Source of the DNA: Limonium bicolor
Lineage: Eukaryota; Streptophyta; Magnoliopsida; Caryophyllales; Plumbaginaceae
Direction: 5' to 3'
DNA length: 64,000 nucleotides
NCBI GenBank assembly: GCA_023374045.1
Contig: CM041779.1
Location: 269,586,131-269,650,130 of the forward strand
Positions 54,043 to 64,000 of the stretch are shown here, piece by piece; the stretch's first letter is position 1, and every line of letters begins with the position of its first letter. The translations under genes were made by a program, and so were the position numbers. The notes beneath the pieces are model-generated. The model saw only the letters and a program-made list of their open reading frames with translations. It did not search any database and had not been told where the DNA came from.

Positions 54043-54563
54043 CGATGATGAGATTCTTTCAGTGGGACAAGATCAACGGGCAGTGGGTGAAGCGCCGACG
54101 CGCTGCACGCGCACCCCAAGTTGTTGAGGACGCTGCTGAGGTTGCTGACGAGGCTGATGCGGCTGCTGATGAGGCTGAGGCCGTTGCTGATGAGGCTGCT
54201 GCTGCTGGTGGTGAGGCCCCAGCCTACCCGATACCTGCTGGTCTGGCCCCGGGCTATGATGAGTTGCTGCATGAGTTTCGAGCCTGGAGGGGGACTGCTA
54301 CAGCTTACTTCGACGGTTTTACGAGTCGTTTGGATGAGTATGGTACGAGACTCTCTGCTTTAGAGACCCGTCAGACTGATTATGAGGCCAGGCAGGATGC
54401 CAAGTTTGTTGAGTACGCGGCTCGTCAGGAGACCCGTCAGACTGATTATGAGGCCAGGCGGGATGCCCAGTTTGCTGAGTACGCGGCTCATCAGGAGGCC
54501 CGATTCCGTGAGTATGATGAGCGTTTTACACAGTTGGAGTCCTGGCGCATGCCCCATCGATAG
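53991..54563 (+). CDS. Post-pol ORF of Athila, C-terminal part (shifted frame)
   Basis: Continuation of 53179-54042 after a one-base shift, so the intact protein would have about 460 residues. Contents: FFQWDKINGQWVKRRRAAR; an Ala/Glu/Asp stretch of repeated DEA units (about residues 45-75); then a helical, probably coiled-coil tail with near-exact 22-residue repeats starting ETRQTDYEARQDAKF and ETRQTDYEARRDAQF. It ends TAG 54561-54563. The outer Athila counterpart has a similar helical tail (HIAAYQREMQAEMDAR). Oligomerisation is a reasonable inference. Confidence 0.78.
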   Translation: MDVSDELPQYPRSTLDMTMMRFFQWDKINGQWVKRRRAARAPQVVEDAAEVADEADAAADEAEAVADEAAAAGGEAPAYPIPAGLAPGYDELLHEFRAWRGTATAYFDGFTSRLDEYGTRLSALETRQTDYEARQDAKFVEYAARQETRQTDYEARRDAQFAEYAAHQEARFREYDERFTQLESWRMPHR

Positions 54564-55927
54564 TACATGTTTGGGGTCTATGCTCTCTTCTTCATCAGTC
54601 TACCTATCTTTTATTGCACTTATGGATTTTCAGCTGACTTGACATTTGTGATATTTTGCTGTCTTTTAGATTAGTAGATTGCTACTTCTGGTACCTTTCT
54701 TTTTCTATTTGGATTGTTTTTGATGGGGTACTTTGGTTATTCCCGAATATTTGGTTATGTGTGATCTCTTTTGTTGCAACGCGCTGTCTGCTGCTTTGTG
54801 ATATTCAAACAGGACTGCCATTTTTGTGTGCGCTATCCAAAGAAAACAAAGGAGACTCTGCCGAAATTTTCGCAACACCCCTTAAGTCTCCCGTTCCTTG
54901 TCCTGAGTGTGGGGACGTCATCTTCACCGATTATTCAGGGGAGTCCTATTCTTTCTTTTGCACTATAATCACATTCTAGTAGCAATGAGGGCATTGCTAT
55001 TATCTAAGTGTGGGGAAGTAGTAAGGGGGTTGCACATCTAATTGTTTGTTTTCGGTGGCTCCTGACAAGACTTATTCTATCTTCACTAACCTTTGATGAC
55101 CCTCAACAAAATTTTTATTGACATACTTGGTTTTCATTTGTGGTGCGATACGTCAGTCGGGAATAACGTACAAGTAGCAAATATTTCTGAGATTTAATCT
55201 GAAACTTCGGTCATAAGAACTTTGGTTATACTGCTTGTGTTGTCAGTTTTGGTTAAAATTTTCATCTATTTCCTTCAATAAAAGGTGAGACCATTTTGTG
55301 ACTATTTTGTTTGAACTAACTTGGGGCTTTGGGAAAGTTTTGGAATGAATGGAAGGAAAGGACAAAGGCAAGGTACTCCTCTAATCTACTCTGAACCGGA
55401 ACAGGCCTCTACCATTCGGTAATTAAGCCCATGGAGTGCCTCATCACTCATCTACCTAAGATCATCTGATCTGGGATAGAAGGCCCAACACCGCTACAAG
55501 GATGGGGAGAAAAGTCTGAGGGGATGAAATGAATAATGCTTACTCAGAAAAATTGGAAGGAAATTTCTTTCATGCTAAACAGTTTATTGCAAATTCTTCC
55601 TTGATTATGAGTATGTGGCAATGAAAGGTAATGTGGAATATGACATTACTTCTTGCCCCTTGTCGTCCAATGAATTGTGGAAAGCAAACGGAAAGTTAAG
55701 CCCTGAGTACAGTTTGGATTAAATAGTTATGATGATAGTCTCATGGATTTGTCAAACACTCTAGCTTCACTGTTTAAGAAAACTTGCAGTACTACTAGTC
55801 GTTGTCTCTTATGACTGTTTCTCAGCATTAAATTTCCTTATACATTTCTCCTGACCTGATAAATCCCCGCTTTTGGAAATTCTGGTACATTTTGATTGCA
55901 GTAATTGCTTGAGGACAAGCAAAGGTT
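54564..55927 (+). other. Long 3' untranslated region of Athila
   Basis: 1.36 kb with no supported gene; contains GAGTGTGGGGACGTCATC (54903-54920) and AAGTGTGGGGAAGTAG (55006-55021), which resemble the polypurine tract, then unstructured sequence up to the real tract. Open frames at 54656-54979 are unconvincing. Confidence 0.5.
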
Positions 55928-55941
55928 AAGTGTGGGGATGT
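55928..55941 (+). other. Polypurine tract of Athila
   Basis: AAGTGTGGGGATGT immediately before the 3' LTR, preceded by GAGGACAAGCAAAGG as in the other Athila-type elements here. Confidence 0.8.
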
Positions 55942-57805
55942 TGATAAGTAAGGAATTTACCTATTTCTGCATGATCTTTTAATACCGAATTCTTTGCTAT
56001 TTACTGCTAAATTCCTGTCTTTTAAGTGTTTTTATGTCTCTTGCTGCAATTGTCTTCTTTTATGGCTTTTATGTGCTTTTTCAGGTATTTAATCTCAAAA
56101 GAAACATGTTCATATCATTGTTGGAGACCATAGTTTTTCAAACAAGCTAAATGGAGTCAGGAAAGTCATCTCTCGACCTAAATTCAGATATGGTCCGGGA
56201 CTTGTTGCATAACTTAAGTCCCGGACCACAAATTGACTTCACTCTCGGCTTAAATACAGGTATGGTCCGGGACCTTATACACAACTTAAGTCCCGGACCA
56301 CACAAGAAGCTGCTCTCGACCTGTTTCTACACCATGGTCCGGGACTTTATACAAACCTTAAGTCCCGGACCACAAAGCAAAGCAATTCGCGAATCAAATT
56401 CAGGCATGGTCTGGGACTTTATACAAGGCCTAAGTCCCGGACCACATAAAGACGCCAACTCTCGACCCATTTCAATGCTATGGTCCGGGACTTAACACAG
56501 GACTTAAGTCCCGGACCATACTGTTGAAAGCGCAGTCTGAAGCGCGCGAACGTGAAGAGAAGAGATTTATTCTCTTCATAATTAAACTGTCGCCCATGCA
56601 CTACCAATTTCCTTTCCAGCTTTATCTTCCACACTCGTTTTTGTCCCTTTCACTGCTACTTTCCATCCTCATCTCCACTAATCTAATCATCTCCCTAAAT
56701 CCAGCAAAAACACTCACGTAAACACCCACCATTCCACTTACAAATTCCACCCCCAGGCCTCTCCTGCTACGTACTCATCAAATGAAGTTCTATAAATAGA
56801 ACTCAATCTCACTCATTTTAGACACAATTCTGGAGAGCATTCCACACTCACTCCATCCATTTCCATTTCTCACGTTCCATTCATATCACCATTCTCATTA
56901 AACACCATACACATCCACAGAAATCTGGAGTACACAAGCAGCTGGAGACTCCACCATTTTCTGGAGAAAGAGCAGAAGAAAGCACTGGTCACACACCGAG
57001 ACTCCATTAAAGAGTCTTAAATCAGAGTTTCTTCTTCTCTTCCTCTTTAATGTTGTTTACATATTTTTACAGTATTTTCATTTCCATGGCTGAGTAGTTT
57101 TTATAAATTTCGGTTTACTATGTAATCCAAATTCAAGGTTCCATTATCTTTGTGATTTACCATTTTAAATAGATTAAAGTGATGTTCCTTATTTATTTTT
57201 ATAAATCTTGTGATTTGGCCAATTACTTGATTTTACCAGTTTATCTGCTTATAAGTGAGAACTGCGGTAGATAATAGACAACAGGAACAGTACCGGTTAA
57301 TTTAGAGATGGTAATTCCTCTAGGATATTAACTGATCAATAAACTGGATTTTCTTAAAGTGTTAGCATTAGTAAATTTGTAACGAGAGTTAAAATTTATT
57401 AGCTGTTAATTAGATTCCACCGAGCGGGAGACCGAACGTGGAATATTTCTGTTCTAGGATTTTAATCTGAATTTTGGTAAACACACTGAAAAAGGAACCG
57501 AAGAATTTGGAGGATTAGTAAACCGGAATTTCCCCTTTTATTAAATCAAAGAAAAATACTATTAATTTGCCCACTGTCTTGCATTTATTACCTTTGCTCT
57601 TATTTACACTCTTGTTTCATACTTTAGTAATTCAACAAACAAAACCCCCTTGTCACTGGAGTGAACCGATTTGTTAGTTTGTTTTTTTAAAATATTAATT
57701 AAACTAAAACGCTGCCTCCCTTGGATTCGATAACTTGGAGGGACACTTCTAGGAAAAACTTGCTATAATCGACCGGTATACTTGCCGTTAGGTTTTTGCC
57801 CAACA
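55942..57805 (+). repeat. 3' LTR of Athila
   Basis: 1864 bp, near-identical to 38998-40865, with the array at 56189-56519 and TATAAATA at 56791. Followed by the duplication ATGGG. Confidence 0.95.
56189..56519. repeat. Inverted-repeat array, GGTCCGGGAC class (3' LTR)
   Basis: Copy of 39246-39575; several arms that read GGTCTGGGAC there read GGTCCGGGAC here. Confidence 0.9.
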
Positions 57806-57810
57806 ATGGG

Positions 57811-58412
57811 ACAAATGTTCGAGTCACCATGACCCTGAACATGGTTGGTGACCCAGTGAGGAGGGTCATGCTCGCGCTACTTTGCCACAACATCCTGCCA
57901 GGGACAGCAAAGATCTAAACTCCATGGACTGCTATATGATGGATTATATGGTAGCCCTGGACCCTGACCACCCTCTCTCTCTCTTCGGGCTGATGTTCCG
58001 CCACTTGCAGCACATTGTGAGGCAGAAGAGTTCTCATCATTTGGGCTTCCCCCATTTCCTGCATAGCCAGATTGTCCACCATGGTGTATCGGCTGCTGGC
58101 GAGACTGTGTCAGACCCCATGGACTACATTCATGGCTACGTCATGCAGAGGTTGGGCTTCTCTTGGGATGAGGTGACTTGGGTGAAGGGGATTTTAGAGG
58201 AAGATCAGCCGAGTGTCGGTTCCTCCTCCTCCGGAGCAGCAGCTTCTAGTGCTAACCTCCTTGCTCTGCCCCCGCCACCACCAGACACTATCTCTCGGCA
58301 GGAGTTTGAGGAGCACATAGCAGCTTATCAGCGTGAGATGCAGGCCGAGATGGATGCCAGGATGCAGCGCATGCGAGCAGAGTTCCGCCCTGATGCTCCC
58401 CCACCTCAGTAG
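57811..58412 (+). pseudogene. Post-pol ORF of the outer Athila, second part
   Basis: In phase with 38476-38997 across the insertion (VRVTMTLNMVGDP), then a frame change near 57905-57917. From there 57918-58412 is open: DLNSMDCYMMDYMVALD (compare DLNMNDCWLMRYI in the younger Athila), FPHFLHSQIVHHGV, a Ser/Ala/Pro-rich linker, and a helical tail with repeated EMQ/RMR units. Ends TAG 58410-58412. Confidence 0.8.
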
Positions 58413-59690
58413 CCAGTTCATGATGTTCGCTGCCCGAGTCTTGTAGTTTAAAACACTGTTATGTTGAGTTTGGAGATTGGTTATGTTTATGTCCTCTAGA
58501 CTTCTATTCAATTACTTGTATCGTACTTTATTTTCCACTTAACCTTTATGTTTTATGCACCCCTTTTGGATACTATGTTATTAGACTCATCGATGAGTCT
58601 CCTTTTGATATCTAACCATGGGCTTTTAGAGTATTCCTCGGAATCTTGTTGCGCCTAGTTTATTTTTGTCTATGCATTGTAGATAAATACACACTGAAAA
58701 CAAGCACTCCTCAAGGCTGAGTAAGACACATGCAAGAGAAACTTTTGCAAAAAATTTCCTTGGTCTCCGACTTGTTACCGTTGGAGCTAGCGCTTCAACG
58801 ACCCCGGACACTCTCAAGTGTAGGGGAACCCTTTGCCCAACTCACGTCTTATCAGGGGAGTACTAGTTCTCTCAATACTTACACAATGCTTTACAACTTT
58901 TTGTACCCTATGTTTCATGCTTCGAAAAGGTCTTCTGTTTGTTTTCCCCTGAGTTTTGCTTTGCACAATGAGGACATTGTCCTATTCAAGTGTGGGGGAA
59001 ACGACCTTTTCTTTTTGGTGCACTTCTCAATCTCCTCATACATATCTATTGCTGCCATGAAGAAGTTACATTTATACTAAGCAAGTCTTTCCATGAATTC
59101 TTTGAACTTTCCACCAAATTTTTCAAAAAGTTCTCTCTTGAGGAGCAATTAATTGCGGTGCTTCCATAAATCCCTTTGTTGGTGAATTTTTATTGCTTAG
59201 GGGTTCCTTCTAATCTTCTCATCTAGGGATTGCTAAGGGGTGTTTCCTCGTGAAATTTTTTAAAAGGACTTGAGAGACACCATAGGTAACCAACAAATGA
59301 AAGTTGAGTGTTCTTTAAAGCAAAGGCACAATGCCAAATTATCTCTTCTCATCTCTTGTTGCAAAAGTGAATAAAATGCAAATCTCTATTTTTCCTTTTG
59401 TTTTTTCCTCAATGCCCATTCTTGAGAGAAGTTGGCCATGGTAAAAGTTCTCCAAGTTCCAAAGATCTTTAAACAGTTGGAAACACTCTAGATCATACCC
59501 CAAAGCTCTATATTTTTATTTTCCCTAAGCACACCCATGTCACCATGAGAAGGTTGGTTGCACTCCTCTTGAGAGTTTTCACAATTTTTCTCACTTAAAT
59601 TCAAGAATTCATCTAAACACTTGCTTGCTATAAATGTTCCTTCTTGCTGTGGGTTCCTAGACAATTTTTCTTGAGGACAAGCAAATAGAT

Positions 59691-59704
59691 AAGTGTGGGG
59701 GAGT
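59691..59704 (+). other. Polypurine tract of the outer Athila
   Basis: AAGTGTGGGGGAGT directly before TGATAAGTGG, preceded by GAGGACAAGCAAATAG. Confidence 0.78.
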
Positions 59705-60005
59705 TGATAAGTGGTGAAATAATGCTATTTTAAGAGTTTCATTCACCTTCATTTTAGTGGGTGCATAACTTATTTGACCACTTAATAGAGTGTTTTTGTT
59801 ATTAATAGTGAACTTATAGAGTTTGATCTCTTGATAGGTAAAAGCTCATTTTGAGCATACTTTTGGGTTCTTTTTGAGCTATTGGCATGCATCAACAGAT
59901 TCCCCATCTCTCAAGCTTTCCAACGCCGCAAACGGGGAGCAATTCCGAGCCACAACGAAGATTTTAGGCCCCGTGTAAGTTAGAGCAAATCTCTGGAGCA
60001 GGATC

Positions 60006-60190
60006 GGCCCACAGGACTGACCCACTCTGGGTTGGTCGGATTGTTCTTCCGGGTGCCCAAGCTACTGGAATCGATCGACCCATAAGTCTGGGTCGATCGT
60101 GGGTTGGTCGCACTTAAAGTTGCTCACATGCCTTCTTCTTCGGAGGCCGACCGACCCACGGGACCGACCCAGTCTGGGTCGGTCGGACGG
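60006..60190. repeat. Inverted-repeat array, GACCGACCCA class (LTR)
   Basis: Three degenerate units, arms (C/T)CGACCGACCCA and TGGGTCGGTCGG with some GGGTTGGTCG arms. Same class as the post-pol array of this element (37194-37432). Confidence 0.82.
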
Positions 60191-60305
60191 AAAATTTGCC
60201 CAGTTTTGTGTTTTTAAAAGCTGATTTTTGGGACTCTTCTATCATTCTACATTCCACACACCTAGAGACTAAAACCAGGAGAGATAGGGACGACTTTGAA
60301 GGAGA

Positions 60306-60352
60306 AAAGAAGAAGAAGAAGAAGAAGAAGAAGAAGAAGAAGAAGAAGAAGA
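60306..60352 (+). repeat. (GAA)n microsatellite
   Basis: About 15 uninterrupted AGA/GAA triplets. Confidence 0.95.
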
Positions 60353-60397
60353 GAAGGAAGAAATCTCATCTTCTCCAAGCTCAACCACCTTCAACAA

Positions 60398-60403
<6 letters not shown>

Positions 60404-60444
<41 letters not shown>
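60404..60444 (+). repeat. (CT)n microsatellite
   Basis: About 20 CT dinucleotides. Confidence 0.95.
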
Positions 60445-60448
<4 letters not shown>

Positions 60449-60783
60449 TGTATCTCTATGGCTGAGTAGAACTATTTAGCACTTTGGGATGGGGATTTGA
60501 ACTTGAATCCCCCAACTAGCTTGTAAACCCTTACTTCATTAATTATTATTATTTTCTCTCTCTTGTGCATTTAATGCTTTAACTTGATCAATTATGGCAT
60601 TTATGGTGATTCCCAACAACACAAGACTTTGAGTTGGGGGTTGTGACCTAGAGGAGAGAGAAACCCTAGATTGTGCTAGCTTGATTAGTTGGTGAAATTT
60701 GGGGCTATTTATGTGGTCTTGCAATTAATGCTATCTAGTGATTGGAACTTCTCTTGATTTGAGAGTTGAGAATATCTAGGTAA

Positions 60784-61776
60784 CACTAGTAGAAAAAATG
60801 TTTTTAACCACGGTTATTTTGCCTATATACCACGGTTAGGAACCGTGGTTTATGCTCGCGTCGTATATTTACAAATATCGATATACGACGGTTCGTAACC
60901 GTCGTTTAAAAGTCGTAACCGTCCTTGTTTGCGATTTAGGTAGTATGTTCCTTGTTCGCGGTGGCTTGCAAAATTACCGTGAAAGAGAATGGATGAGGCG
61001 TAGACCATGTTCCTTGTTCGCCGGTTAGGGTTGCGAAAATTACAGTGAGTGGAGATGAGGAAGGCGCAGAGCATGTGTTCCTTGTTCGCAAGTGTAAGCT
61101 GCAAGAGAATGAGAGAGAATGAAGAAGAGTTGCAAGAGAAAACAAGAGAATGAGAGCATGTGTTCCTTGTTCGCATGTGTTCGTGCGGTGTAGGTTGCAA
61201 AAAATTATAGTGAAAACAAGAGAATTACCGTGAAAACAAGAGATGAGAGAAGTCGGAGCATGTTCCTTGTTTGCCAATATGGGTTGCAAAATTACCGTGA
61301 GGTTGAAGAGAATGAAGAAGAGTTGCAGAGCGTCTGTTTGGGTTCCAAAATTACCGTGAGAGAATTTATATAAGAGAATAGAGAGAAAGAGCCGCGTTAA
61401 TTTGGGCCGAAAATTGAAATTCCCGCTTAGACTATATACCACAGTTCACCAAAAAACCGTGGTTTAATATAGTAAGATGTGCAATATAAATGACGGTTGC
61501 CGAGGAACCGTCGTATATAAGTACCTTATATATGACGGTTCTCCAATAACCGTGGTATATTCACTATGGCGTGTACCTTATATGACGGTTGCCCTGAAAA
61601 CCGTGGTATATAAGTAACTTATATACGACGGTTCTTTAAAAACCGTGGTATATTCACTCTGGCGTGTACCTTAAATGACGGTTTCCCTGAAAACCGTGGT
61701 TTATAAACTTTAAACCATGATTTTTCATTTAACCGTGGTTTAAACGCCGTCATTAAAAATCTTTTTTCTACTAGTG
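60784..61776. mobile_element. Non-autonomous CACTA element (993 bp)
   Basis: Termini CACTAGTAGAAAAAAT and CTTTTTTCTACTAGTG, duplication TAA (60781-60783 and 61777-61779). Subterminal ACCACGGTT/AACCGTGGT and ACGACGGTT motifs; the core has the same degenerate repeats as 22120-22625, and GAGCCGCGTTAATTTGGGCC is shared. Same family as 21623-23386, shorter. No transposase. Confidence 0.95.
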
Positions 61777-62783
61777 TAAGAGTTGGCTCTTCCATGACTT
61801 GGAAGGCCATTACAATAGTCCAAATAGACAATTTGAGTGAAATGGGTTTATGAGTGAAGTTGGGGTGTATTTAGGTGAGAATAACCATCCTAGGGTGCTT
61901 CCCATCTCAAACCCTTAACAACCAACTTTAGTTTCCATAGTTAAGTTGCAGTCTTCCTTGAACAAAACCACTAAGCTTGTCGCCGGCTAAACCCCCATTT
62001 CTACTTATTTATTGTTCCGTTACCGAATACCGAAACTAGGGAGACATATAATCAATTCCCTGGTGGAACAACACTCATTATTTACTACTTCGATTGGGTC
62101 CACTTGCCCATACTTTTTGATATTGATCTGCATATATATACATAATTTCTCTGACGCTTACAATACAAGCGGAGCTATACGCATAGCTCCCCAAATACTC
62201 AAATGTTCGTTTCTACCGGACTACTCAAATTCTCAATACTCCCCTCTCGGAGTTATTTTACAATCTCATGGATTAGCCTAGAAGTATCTCTCTCGATATC
62301 CTCTACTAGCTTAGGGAATTACCAATGTCTAGTAATCTCAGATTTAAGGGTTCCCCTAACGTATCGATTACTCTCATGTTCAGGACATTGTTTATACTAG
62401 TCGGTTTCTCTCATCGTGGGTCGACTACTTTTCTAAGGGGTTTGGTGATCCCTTATCATTCTTTACTACTCTCTTGATTCTCTCATGATTCATGTCTTGC
62501 ACCATCATTAATTCCTCTAGTAGAGGTTACTTATATACTTCCACTATTTATTGTTTGGTGGATTAAATTGATTCGGTTCTCTAACCGTTATCGGGAGTTT
62601 ACTAATCCCGTACACTCTCTCACATTCTAGTGAGTTCATAGGTTTGCGTTATCGTTTCTTGGTTCGTTAGTTTTAGTACGTTTCTACGTTTCCATTAATT
62701 TGCAACATGACTCTTCCTACGAGTCACTAATCAACAAGACTCATCTATGAGTCGGTCTACACACTAGGTTAGGCCACACAATC

Positions 62784-63241
62784 TGTGACAGCCCAGCCTA
62801 ATCAGCCCACATGTGTGATATTGTCCGCTTTGGCACGCAGGCCGCACGGATTTGTTCCTGGGGTTTCCTAGCCCTAAAACGCGTCACACAAGGAAGAGGT
62901 ATCCATGCACCTATAAGGCACACTTCGTTCTCCTCTCCAACCGATGTGGGAGGAACACCACGCCGGGTGTTACACTCTACCCCCCTTAGGGAGCCCAGTG
63001 CCCTCACGGGCTCACTGGCACACCGACCTGGGTCTGGCTCTGATACCATCTGTGACAGCCCAGCCTAATCAGCCCACATGTGTGATATTGTCCGCTTTGG
63101 CACGCAGGCCGCACGGATTTGTTCCTGAGGTTTCCTAGCCCCAAAACGCGTCACACAAGGAAGAGGTATCCATGCACCTATAAGGCACACTTTGTTCTCC
63201 TCTCCAACCGATGTGGGAGGAACACCACGCCGGGTGTTACA
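62784..63241 (-). mobile_element. Complete TRIM retroelement (458 bp)
   Basis: Two 191-bp direct repeats (62784-62974 and 63051-63241; three differences seen) flank 76 bp. On the minus strand each begins TGTAACACCCGG and ends GCTGTCACA. The interior has a PBS (TGGTATCAGAGCCA, 63048-63035) and a polypurine tract (CCTAAGGGGGGTAGAG, 62990-62975). Duplication CAATC at 62779-62783 and 63242-63246. No coding capacity, so it must use enzymes of other elements. No 5S-rRNA-like sequence, so not Cassandra. Confidence 0.95.
63035..63048 (-). other. TRIM primer binding site
   Basis: TGGTATCAGAGCCA on the minus strand, two bases from the TRIM 5' LTR end; initiator-Met tRNA type, as in the two chromoviruses. 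Confidence 0.92.
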
Positions 63242-63625
63242 CAATCATTCAAGAAGGGTTAGCTCATACATCATACAGCAAGACATACAATCAAAGCAAT
63301 AAACCATTTTCATGCTTTTATCTTGATTAGCCGGCACACAAGCATACAAATCAACGTAGCTCGGTTAGCATACGGGGTATGAGAAAATCATACCTTTCAC
63401 CGTGGTTTACTTTACCGCGTCACTCTATGTTCCTCGGTTCGCACTTGATTCACTGATAATATTTCAACCGTTTCCATTAATAACAAATACTACGGTATGT
63501 AACAATTAATACTCCCGTAACTTAACCCCGTTAATCGTAGGTTCTTATGTGCATATTATTTTATTTTATTTTTTTCTTACCATCATTATTCTCCCCATGG
63601 TCTACTGCTTAAGCCCATTTTTTTG

Positions 63626-63813
63626 CCCGACCTACCTTGCCAAGGTCGGTCGCAAGGTAGGTCGAAGTCAGTAGGTTGCTGGTCGGAATTTTTTTTATTT
63701 GACCCGACCTACCTTGCCAAGGTCGGTCGCAAGGTAGGTCGAAGTCAGAAGACTCCGGAATTGAAGATTTCAGCCCGACCTACCTTGCCAAGGTCGGTCG
63801 CAAGGTCGGTCGA
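63626..63813. repeat. Inverted-repeat array, CCCGACCTACC class
   Basis: Three units near 63626, 63702 and 63772: CCCGACCTACCTTGCCAAGG followed by TCGGTCGCAAGGTAGGTCG. Arms CGACCTACCTTG and CAAGGTAGGTCG, with a nested CCAAGG. About 70-76 bp apart, a period like that of the other arrays. Confidence 0.88.
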
Positions 63814-64000
63814 ACCCAGTACCCATTTTAACTACTCATTTTGAACTCCAAATTCACCTTAATTCTTACCCAATCCTTTCCTAATCATTTTGACATGTTT
63901 TCTACATGTTTGAGTACCTTAAAACACTCCTAATCATGCTCTAAACCTCCTCAAATCATTACTCAAATTCTTTACTCAAATCCTTGCTCAATTTCTACAA

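Larger units (their letters stand above)
38998..57805 (+). mobile_element. Complete Athila element inserted in the outer Athila
   Basis: LTRs 38998-40865 and 55942-57805, both TGATAAGT...CCAACA, near-identical, with a perfect 5-bp duplication ATGGG (38993-38997 and 57806-57810). PBS TGGCGCCGTTGCCGGGGA. Order: gag, protease, RT, RNase H, integrase (split by 45452-51153), twin hairpins, array, post-pol ORF, long 3' untranslated region, PPT. About 13.1 kb without the inner insertion. Several nonsense and frameshift mutations make this copy defective although the LTRs suggest recent insertion. Confidence 0.95.
57811..62132 (+). mobile_element. Outer Athila, right fragment to the end of its 3' LTR
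   Basis: Continues directly from 38997 when the younger Athila and one ATGGG are removed. Holds the rest of the post-pol ORF, about 1.3 kb untranslated region (58413-59690), PPT and 3' LTR. The right boundary is a guess: the sequence shows an Athila-like LTR end (TCCCTGGTGGAACAAC at 62057, CCACTTGCCCATAC at 62100) and CTGCA at 62128-62132, after which it resembles a chromovirus LTR. Confidence 0.75.
59705..62132 (+). repeat. 3' LTR of the outer Athila (with CACTA insertion)
   Basis: Starts TGATAAGTGGTG. Contains a hairpin array (60006-60190), a (GAA)n tract, a (CT)n tract and a CACTA element; about 1430 bp without the last. The end is uncertain (see the fragment entry). Confidence 0.65.
62133..64000 (-). 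mobile_element. LTR C: partial minus-strand chromovirus-type LTR
   Basis: 62200-62760 and 63250-63560 match 80-960 (LTR A) at moderate divergence, colinear, and the sequence is cut by the window end. The outer Athila probably inserted into it. It contains the TRIM and a hairpin array. No gene. Confidence 0.6.

Noticed and set aside
60196..60465. 89-codon ORF with poly-Lys and Ser-Leu runs
   Set aside because: Translation of the (GAA)n and (CT)n microsatellites.
62784..63241. Cassandra-type TRIM carrying a 5S rRNA domain
   Set aside because: No 5S rRNA-like promoter sequence in the 191-bp LTR.

Overview
The window is a stretch of plant (angiosperm) nuclear heterochromatin built almost entirely from nested transposable elements. 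I found no free-standing host gene. The evidence is Ty3/Gypsy gag-pol genes of two plant lineages (a Tekay/Del-like chromovirus and Athila), plant-type primer binding sites (initiator-Met tRNA for the chromoviruses, the TGGCGCC type for Athila), a Stowaway MITE, CACTA elements and a TRIM. Domain calls rest on reading motifs by eye; no database search was possible.

Layout. 1-3428 and 3429-4405 are two pieces of minus-strand chromovirus LTRs (LTR A, LTR B). 4406-19023 is a complete plus-strand chromovirus (element 1: 4.1-kb LTRs, 5-bp duplication AACTT) inserted in LTR B, which resumes at 19029-19775. 19776-36822 is a second, related chromovirus (element 2). Its 5' LTR was cut by the LTR-B element and later received a Stowaway MITE and a CACTA element; most of its pol is missing. 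Element 2 lies in the 3' end of the pol gene of an old Athila (outer Athila: 36823-38997 and 57811 to about 62132). That Athila is split again by a younger complete Athila (38998-57805, duplication ATGGG). The younger Athila in turn carries a minus-strand non-autonomous Athila-like element in its integrase (45452-51153, duplication CCTGC). The right end (about 62133-64000) is another minus-strand chromovirus LTR (LTR C) holding a complete 458-bp TRIM.

The main discovery candidate is an AlkB-type Fe(II)/2-oxoglutarate dioxygenase domain between gag and protease in both chromoviruses (10303-11034 and 26792-27469), with the HxD...H metal ligands readable in both. In element 1 gag is interrupted by three GT-AG introns that rejoin conserved motifs. 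The donor after the zinc knuckles can reach an acceptor in front of AlkB or one in front of protease, and the second junction is in frame. Element 2 has the same donor and a 133-bp intron that joins Gag in frame to AlkB. This suggests a splicing switch between Gag, Gag-AlkB and Gag-Pro-Pol: a retrotransposon that acquired a nucleic-acid demethylase/repair enzyme.

Two further unexplained structures stand out. First, a pair of short hairpins with compensatory base changes lies 9-15 nt after the pol stop (or equivalent ORF stop) in three separate Athila-type elements. Second, arrays of 30-40 bp inverted-repeat units (stems such as GGTCCGGGAC or GTCCGACCCA) sit in nearly every LTR and in the post-pol region of two Athilas. 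Arrays match within an element, differ between elements, and are shared in detail between unrelated lineages.

Most coding regions here are broken. In element 1 the breaks are almost all 1-2 base indels although the LTRs look about 98% identical by eye, so sequencing error must be considered beside true decay.
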